A stretch of DNA of 64,000 nt from Pseudomonas sp. 14P_8.1_Bac3. Lineage in GTDB: Bacteria > Pseudomonadota > Gammaproteobacteria > Pseudomonadales > Pseudomonadaceae. The stretch lies in assembly GCF_025466085.1 (NCBI RefSeq), contig NZ_JANLOD010000010.1, positions 1 to 64,000 of the forward strand. Reading direction: 5' to 3'. Shown piece after piece: positions 59,237 to 64,000 of the stretch. The position numbers and the translations under genes are program-made. How positions within the stretch are numbered: position 1 is the stretch's first letter; each line of letters starts with the position of its first letter. The notes below the pieces were generated by a model. The model was not told the origin of the DNA, searched no databases, and was given only the letters and a program-made list of their open reading frames with translations.

Positions 59237-59262
59237 AAAAAACCCGCTTCGGCGGGTTTTTT
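59237..59262 (+). terminator. Terminator of dctA
   Basis: AAAAAACCCGC-ttcg-GCGGGTTTTTT hairpin 17 nt after the stop. Confidence 0.93.
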
Positions 59263-59366
59263 CATGGCTGCGATTTGAGCGTAACGGTCACAGTTGCTGA
59301 CACATCAGGTGATTGCCGCAATGCCATCGGCTGCCTAGGCTGGAAGGATCGCACAGGAGGTCACTC

Positions 59367-60548
59367 ATGCTCGGTCCACTGGCATCACTCAAGGTTCTGG
59401 ATTTCTCGACACTGCTGCCGGGGCCGTTTGCCTCGCTGCTGTTAGCCGACATGGGCGCCGAGGTGTTGCGCATCGAATCGCCGACCCGCCTGGACCTGCT
59501 GCGGGTGCTGCCGCCCCACGACCAAGGGGTGTCGGCCAGCCATGCGTACCTCAATCGCAACAAGCGCAGCCTTGCGCTGGACCTCAAGCAGCCCGAGGCG
59601 CTGGAAGTCATCACGCAGTTGCTTCAGGACCACGACATCGTCCTCGAACAATTTCGCCCCGGCGTTATGGAGCGGCTGGGCCTGGGTTATGAAGCGTTGA
59701 AGGCGATCAATCCACGGCTGATCTACGTGTCGATCACCGGCTACGGGCAGACCGGCCCCTACAAGGACCGCGCCGGCCATGACATCAATTATCTGGCGCT
59801 GGCAGGGCTGGCGAGCTACACCGGCCGCGCCGACAACGGGCCATTGCCCTTGGGCATGCAAGTGGCGGATGTCGCCGGTGGTTCGTTGCACGGCGTCATC
59901 GGCCTGCTGGCAGCGGTGATTGCCCGGCAGCAAAGCGGCGTGGGACAGCATCTGGACGTGAGCATGACCGACTGCGCGTTCAGCCTGAACGCCATGGCCG
60001 GTGCCGGCTATCTGGCCTGTGGTGAGTCGCCGGATCGGGAAGCGCAGATGCTCAATGGCGGCAGTTTTTATGACTACTACCGTTCGCGGGACGGACGTTG
60101 GCTGTCGGTGGGCAGCCTGGAGCCGGCCTTCATGAAGCAACTGTGCACGGCGCTGGGGCTGGAGGAGCTGGCTGCTCTGGGTTTGTCGCCTCAGCCGGCC
60201 CAGCAAAAGAAGCTCAAGGAGGCGCTGAAGACTGAATTCGAGAAGCATGACTTTGCCGAGTTGTGCGCGCTGTTTGCCGAGCTGGATGCTTGTGTCGAAC
60301 CGGTGCTGAGTCTCGGCGAGGCGGTGCGGCATCCGCAGTTGCAGGCACGGCAGGTGGTGGTTGACGTGCCGCGGGGAGACGGCTCCAGTCAACCGCAGAT
60401 GGCCTGTCCGTTGAAGTTTTCAGCGGGGTTGCCGGAGCCGAAGCATATGGGTGCGGCGCTGGGGCAGCATACGGATCAGGTGTTGGGGGAGTTGGGGTTT
60501 GGTGTGGAGCGCATTGAAGCCTTGCGGCGGGCCAAGGTGATTCTCTAG
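59367..60548 (+). CDS. CoA-transferase III family, alpha-methylacyl-CoA racemase-like
   Basis: 393 aa of the CaiB/BaiF family. It begins MLGPLASLKVLDFSTLLPGP and shows LADMGAEVLRIE, NRNKRSLALDLK, and RAGHDINYLALAGLASYTGR, whose Asp and neighbouring residues match alpha-methylacyl-CoA racemases rather than formyl-CoA transferases. AGGAGGT lies before the ATG at 59367. It is monocistronic, followed by a REPIN. Likely acts in branched-chain acyl-CoA breakdown; substrate unproven. Confidence 0.85.
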   Translation: MLGPLASLKVLDFSTLLPGPFASLLLADMGAEVLRIESPTRLDLLRVLPPHDQGVSASHAYLNRNKRSLALDLKQPEALEVITQLLQDHDIVLEQFRPGVMERLGLGYEALKAINPRLIYVSITGYGQTGPYKDRAGHDINYLALAGLASYTGRADNGPLPLGMQVADVAGGSLHGVIGLLAAVIARQQSGVGQHLDVSMTDCAFSLNAMAGAGYLACGESPDREAQMLNGGSFYDYYRSRDGRWLSVGSLEPAFMKQLCTALGLEELAALGLSPQPAQQKKLKEALKTEFEKHDFAELCALFAELDACVEPVLSLGEAVRHPQLQARQVVVDVPRGDGSSQPQMACPLKFSAGLPEPKHMGAALGQHTDQVLGELGFGVERIEALRRAKVIL

Positions 60549-60556
60549 TGGTCTTG

Positions 60557-60663
60557 CGGGCCTCTTCGCGGGCAAGCCCGCTCCCACAGGTTGTGGTGTT
60601 GAATATCCGATTTGTGAACGACGCCGATCCCTGTGGGAGCGGGCTTGCCCGCGAAGAGGCCCG
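60557..60663. repeat. REPIN, copy B of a 107-bp element (inverted relative to copy A)
   Basis: Same length as 56414-56520; its central sequence is nearly the reverse complement of copy A (GTCGTTCACAAATxGGATAT core). Confidence 0.93.
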
Positions 60664-60685
60664 TGTGGGCACCACAAAATCCGCC

Positions 60686-61180
60686 TTACTCGACCCGCAT
60701 CTCCCCACTGAACACCAACGTACTCCGGCAACGCCGGCACAAATACCGTCGCCCCTGTCGCACCAGGCTATGGCGTTGCGCCGAAAACGGGAAATCGCTG
60801 TCGGCGCACGGGCATCGGTAGATATAGCGGGTCACGCTACGACGCTTGACGTCATAGGTGTGGCAGCGATTGGGTGGCAGTTCGTACACGCCGCGCATGA
60901 TCAACTGCCACTCCTCGCCGTGGGGCTGGATACGATCGCCAAACAACTGATGGGCGATCAGGTGCGCCACTTCGTGGGCGACGGTCTGCTTGAGGAAGTC
61001 TTCGGTGTTTTCCCGGTACAGCTGCGGATTGAAGCGCAGCAGGTTCTCGTGCAGATGCGCGACACCGGCTTTTTGCCCGCGCAGCTTGAGGCTGACTACG
61101 GGGCGTTTGAAAGTACGTTTGAAAAAGGATTCGGCTTGTTGGAAACAGTCTTCGACACGGGTATTGAGTTGCTCGGGCAT
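60686..61180 (-). CDS. sprT: SprT family zinc metalloprotease-like protein
   Basis: 164 aa with the zinc-protease motif HEVAHLIAH near residue 69 and a C-terminal zinc ribbon (CPCADSDF and CRRCRST). It starts MPEQLNTRVEDCFQQAESFF. SprT-like proteins resemble the protease core of Spartan; the bacterial role is not settled. GGAGA precedes the ATG. No operon partner within 150 nt. Confidence 0.92.
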   Translation of the reverse strand: MPEQLNTRVEDCFQQAESFFKRTFKRPVVSLKLRGQKAGVAHLHENLLRFNPQLYRENTEDFLKQTVAHEVAHLIAHQLFGDRIQPHGEEWQLIMRGVYELPPNRCHTYDVKRRSVTRYIYRCPCADSDFPFSAQRHSLVRQGRRYLCRRCRSTLVFSGEMRVE

Positions 61181-61283
61181 GCTTGATGGATCTCCAGAGA
61201 CGTCGAGTATGCCGCAAGCCTGAAGGCTTGCGAATCGCCGAGGCGCCGAATGGTCGTCCCGCTGTTTCGTTCCTGGCAGTGAA

Positions 61284-61303
61284 AGGCCGCCTTGCGGCGG
61301 CCT
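61284..61303. terminator. Hairpin between sprT and the Yip1 gene
   Basis: GGCCGCC-ttgc-GGCGGCC; on the minus strand followed by TTTC, about 35 nt beyond the Yip1-gene stop. Confidence 0.6.
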
Positions 61304-61336
61304 GTATTGGCAGATCTTGTTTTAGGAAGGATATTG

Positions 61337-61939
61337 CTAATTCGTATAGACCGGCCCCACGCCGAGTCCCCAGACAATGACCGTGAATGCCATGATGGCT
61401 ACCAGCACCACCAGGCCAACAGCGAGCACCGAACTTGAAAACAGGAATCCTTCGTCGGTTGGAATGTTCATGAACGTGGGCAAACCCACATACAGCAGGT
61501 ACACCGTGTAGCAGATGGCCGCCGTCCCGATAATCATCCCCAGCCACATGTGCGGGTACAGCGCCGCGAGGCCGCCGATGAACAGCGGGGTGGCGGTATA
61601 GGTCGCAAACGCAACGCAACGGGCCAGGCTCGGATTGGCATCATAGGTGCGCGCCATCCAGTGGATGAATGCGCCCATGACTGCAACGCCCCCGAGCATC
61701 GCCACGTACGACATGATTGTCATCCATAGCGCACTCTCGGTCGTCAGCATCACCGGCGCTCGATTGCCGATGACCCAGCCGACCTGCGTGGTGCCGATAA
61801 ACGCCGACACGGCGGGGATCGCCGCCAGAATCAGCGTGTGGGTCAGGTACATGTGGCTGATGCTTTCCTCCTGGTCGCCACGGATGTCTTTCCATTCCTG
61901 GTCGGGGTGGGTGAAGAGCCCCACTACGTGATGGATCAT
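61337..61939 (-). CDS. Yip1-domain inner membrane protein
   Basis: 200 aa with about five membrane helices and the Yip1/YIP1-family layout. The N-terminal [20 protein letters not shown] is the usual cytoplasmic lead. The ATG at 61939 has AGGAG nine nt upstream; a GTG at 61948 overlaps that site. Single gene. Function in bacteria unknown. Confidence 0.85.
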   Translation of the reverse strand: MIHHVVGLFTHPDQEWKDIRGDQEESISHMYLTHTLILAAIPAVSAFIGTTQVGWVIGNRAPVMLTTESALWMTIMSYVAMLGGVAVMGAFIHWMARTYDANPSLARCVAFATYTATPLFIGGLAALYPHMWLGMIIGTAAICYTVYLLYVGLPTFMNIPTDEGFLFSSSVLAVGLVVLVAIMAFTVIVWGLGVGPVYTN

Positions 61940-62214
61940 GCCAGTCACTCCTCTTGTTTTTACCGTCGCCCCCCAGTGGAGCGCCTACAGGCCAAAGTGG
62001 CCAAGTAAGTAAAGGTCTGGATATGTATGCGACCTTATGTCGCAGTATAGAAAGGAGTTACCGGCGCAGGTTGTGGGGCGTTAGAGCAAATCGCGCTGTA
62101 AACCCTCCTACTAATCGCCGCTGGAACTGTCCCGCAGGGATGGAGGGCACTTCGCCCGCGCAGGGTTTTTGCGTAAAATGCCGGCCTTTCGTCACACCTC
62201 ACGGATTTCGCGTC
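61940..62214. other. Intergenic region before ttcA
   Basis: 275 bp between divergent genes; a -10-like TAAAAT at 62174 is the only promoter-like element seen. Confidence 0.35.
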
Positions 62215-63039
62215 ATGGGCACTCTCACGGTCAACCAGAACAAACTGCAAAAGCGCCTTCGCCGTCAGGCCGGTGAGGCGGTTGCCGATTTCAACATGAT
62301 CGAAGACGGCGACAAGGTCATGGTCTGCCTGTCCGGTGGCAAGGACAGCTACACCATGCTCGACGTGCTGATGCATTTGCAGAAGGTCGCGCCGATCCGG
62401 TTCGAGATCGTCGCCGTGAACATGGACCAGAAGCAGCCGGGCTTTCCTGAGCATGTGCTGCCGGCGTATCTGAAAGCGCTGGGGATCGAGTACCACATCG
62501 TCGAGAAAGATACCTACTCGGTGGTCAAGGAACTGATTCCGGAAGGCAAGACCACCTGCTCGCTGTGCTCGCGCCTGCGTCGCGGCACGCTCTACACCTT
62601 CGCCGACGAAATCGGCGCGACCAAGATGGCCCTCGGTCATCATCGCGACGACATCGTCGAGACGTTCTTCCTCAACATGTTCTTCAACGGCTCGCTAAAG
62701 GCCATGCCGCCGAAGCTGCGCGCCGACGACGGCCGCAACGTGGTGATTCGCCCGCTGGCCTACTGCAACGAAAAAGACATTCAGGCCTACTCGGACTTCA
62801 AGCAATTCCCGATCATCCCGTGCAACCTCTGCGGTTCCCAGGAAAACCTGCAGCGTCAGGTGGTCAAGGACATGCTTCAGGACTGGGAGCGCAAGACGCC
62901 GGGCCGCACCGAAAGCATTTTCCGCAGCTTGCAGAACGTGATTCCGTCGCAGCTGGCGGATCGCAACCTGTTTGATTTCACCAGCCTCAAGATCGACGAA
63001 ACCGCGGCTTCGCGCTTCGTCAACGTCGTCAACCTTTGA
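62215..63039 (+). CDS. ttcA: tRNA 2-thiocytidine synthetase TtcA
   Basis: 274-aa enzyme installing 2-thiocytidine at position 32 of certain tRNAs (including tRNA-Arg and tRNA-Ser species like those in this window). PP-loop [12 protein letters not shown] near residue 40; the cysteines of [10 protein letters not shown] and [11 protein letters not shown] bind the Fe-S cluster. The ATG at 62215 gives [20 protein letters not shown], matching the family; an ORF extension of 87 residues upstream is non-coding. A REPIN follows. Confidence 0.96.
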   Translation: MGTLTVNQNKLQKRLRRQAGEAVADFNMIEDGDKVMVCLSGGKDSYTMLDVLMHLQKVAPIRFEIVAVNMDQKQPGFPEHVLPAYLKALGIEYHIVEKDTYSVVKELIPEGKTTCSLCSRLRRGTLYTFADEIGATKMALGHHRDDIVETFFLNMFFNGSLKAMPPKLRADDGRNVVIRPLAYCNEKDIQAYSDFKQFPIIPCNLCGSQENLQRQVVKDMLQDWERKTPGRTESIFRSLQNVIPSQLADRNLFDFTSLKIDETAASRFVNVVNL

Positions 63040-63047
63040 TCAAAAAA

Positions 63048-63138
63048 CTGTGGGAGCGGGCTTGCTCGCGAAGGGGAGTGTCATTCAACAATGATGTTGG
63101 CTGATACACCGCTTTCGCGAGCAAGCCCGCTCCCACAG
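63048..63138. repeat. REPIN
   Basis: CTGTGGGAGCGGGCTTGCTC and inverted copy; the right half (GGCTGATACACCGCTTTCGC) is shared with the REPIN at 14425-14514. Confidence 0.92.
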
Positions 63139-63164
63139 GTCATCTTTATTCCTCAGGAGAGGGC

Positions 63165-63839
63165 ATGCGCGACTACAAGTGGCTGCACGAATACTGTCTG
63201 AACCGCTTCGGTTCAGCAGCTGAACTGGAAGCCCATCTGCCCGTCCCCAAGACGCCGGCGCAATTGCGCAAGATCAGCGACGACCGATACCTCTCGACCA
63301 TGGCGCTGCGCGTGTTCCGCGCCGGCCTCAAGCACAGCCTGGTGGACGCCAAATGGCCGGCCTTCGAAGAAGTGTTTTTCAAGTTCGACCCGGAAAAGGT
63401 CGTGCTGATGAGTGCCGAACACCTTGAGCGCCTGATGCAGGACGCGCGGATCATCCGCCACTTGGGCAAGCTCAAGAGCGTGCCGCGCAATGCGCAGCTC
63501 ATCCTGGATGTGGCGCAGGAGAAGGGCAGCTTCGGCGCGTTGATCGCCGATTGGCCGGTGACGGATATCGTCGGCTTGTGGACCTACCTGAAAAAACGCG
63601 GCCATCAACTGGGCGGTTTGTCGGCGCCGCGCTTTTTGCGCATGGTCGGCAAGGACACGTTTGTGCCGAGCTATGACGTGGTTGCAGCGTTGAACGCGCA
63701 GAAGATTGTCGACAAGGTGCCGACCAGCCTGCGCGACCTGGCGTTGGTGCAGGATGTATTTAACCAGTGGCATGAACAGAGCGGTGGGCGGGCGATTAGC
63801 CAGCTATCGATGATGCTGGCGTACACCGCCAATCATTGA
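63165..63839 (+). CDS. Tag-like DNA-3-methyladenine glycosylase I family protein
   Basis: 224 aa of the HhH-GPD superfamily, resembling Tag-type glycosylases that remove 3-methyladenine. Segments: LSTMALRVFRAGLKHSLVDA, WPAFEEVFFKFDPEKV, LGGLSAPRFLRMVGKDTFVP. The zinc-binding Cys/His ends of classical Tag are not evident, so it is a divergent member. CAGGAGAG precedes the ATG. Flanked by two REPINs. Confidence 0.8.
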   Translation: MRDYKWLHEYCLNRFGSAAELEAHLPVPKTPAQLRKISDDRYLSTMALRVFRAGLKHSLVDAKWPAFEEVFFKFDPEKVVLMSAEHLERLMQDARIIRHLGKLKSVPRNAQLILDVAQEKGSFGALIADWPVTDIVGLWTYLKKRGHQLGGLSAPRFLRMVGKDTFVPSYDVVAALNAQKIVDKVPTSLRDLALVQDVFNQWHEQSGGRAISQLSMMLAYTANH

Positions 63840-63854
63840 GGCCGAGTTGATCCC

Positions 63855-63929
63855 TTCGCGAGCAAGCCCGCTCCCACATTTTGGAGCTGCGGTGTTCGCA
63901 AATCCTCTGTGGGAGCGGGCTTGCTCGAA
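63855..63929. repeat. REPIN
   Basis: TTCGCGAGCAAGCCCGCTCC and inverted GTGGGAGCGGGCTTGCTCGA, between the glycosylase gene and a convergent gene. Confidence 0.88.
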
Positions 63930-63938
63930 GGCGTCCTG

Positions 63939-64000
63939 TCAGGCGACTGAAATCTCGCCCTCACCCGCCAACTTGCGGTTCAACTGAAACCGCCACCGCA
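63939..64000 (-). CDS. 3' end of a minus-strand gene cut by the window edge
   Basis: The last 20 codons read RWRFQLNRKLAGEGEISVA and stop at TGA (63939-63941). The codon pattern looks coding but the protein cannot be identified from so little. The gene continues beyond the window. Confidence 0.45.
   Translation of the reverse strand, partial: RWRFQLNRKLAGEGEISVA

Overview
The window is chromosomal DNA of a fluorescent-group Pseudomonas. The evidence is high GC, gene order resembling P. aeruginosa in several blocks (argR/aruCFGDBE, alaS-lysC-rsmA-tRNA, flgZNMA-cheVR-flgBCDE, pcpS to phoPQ to dctA), proteins close to remembered P. aeruginosa sequences, and many REP/REPIN elements of the GTGGGAGCGGGCTTGCTCGCGA type.

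Layout. 0-1 kb: argR. 1-13 kb: two giant minus-strand paralogues with a dermonecrotic-toxin-like (DUF6543-type) N-terminus and tandem linker+leucine-rich-repeat modules, lying between argR and the arginine catabolic operon. 13-21 kb: aruC, aruF, aruG, aruD, aruB, a small conserved gene and aruE (arginine succinyltransferase pathway). 21-23 kb: a RibH2-type lumazine synthase behind an FMN riboswitch, then ltaE. 23-28 kb: alaS, lysC (with a probable internal beta-subunit start), rsmA, tRNA-Ser(GCT) and two identical tRNA-Arg(ACG). 28-32.5 kb: a small secreted protein, mgtE, amrZ, an isolated phnN, two tiny membrane proteins and tRNA-Arg(CCT). 32.7-38 kb: a response regulator with a TPR-like region, overlapped by a sensor-less kinase and preceded by a FliA-type promoter; a glutamine-synthetase-like enzyme; an MFS transporter. 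38-46 kb: flagellar block flgZ-flgN-flgM-flgA (minus) and cheV-cheR-flgB-flgC-flgD-flgE (plus). 46-52 kb: nrdA (minus) and an RstAB-like two-component pair. 52-60.5 kb: pcpS, a secreted dienelactone hydrolase, a PhoP-box-driven small secreted protein plus phoPQ, an AraC regulator, dctA with a sigma-54 promoter, and a CoA-transferase III/AMACR-like enzyme. 60.5-64 kb: sprT, a Yip1-domain membrane protein, ttcA, a Tag-like glycosylase, and the 3' end of a further minus-strand gene.

How the genes work together. ArgR probably activates the adjacent aru operon through two TGTCGC-N8-AA sites. The flagellar block shows a readable sigma hierarchy: sigma-54 elements before flgA and flgB and FliA elements before flgM and before the TPR response regulator. 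PhoPQ appears autoregulated through a four-copy TTCAG array. nrdA has DnaA boxes and two NrdR-box-like sites around one promoter. The least understood elements are the two modular LRR giants, which lack the NEL ubiquitin-ligase domain expected at their C-termini, and the FliA-linked TPR response regulator/kinase pair.
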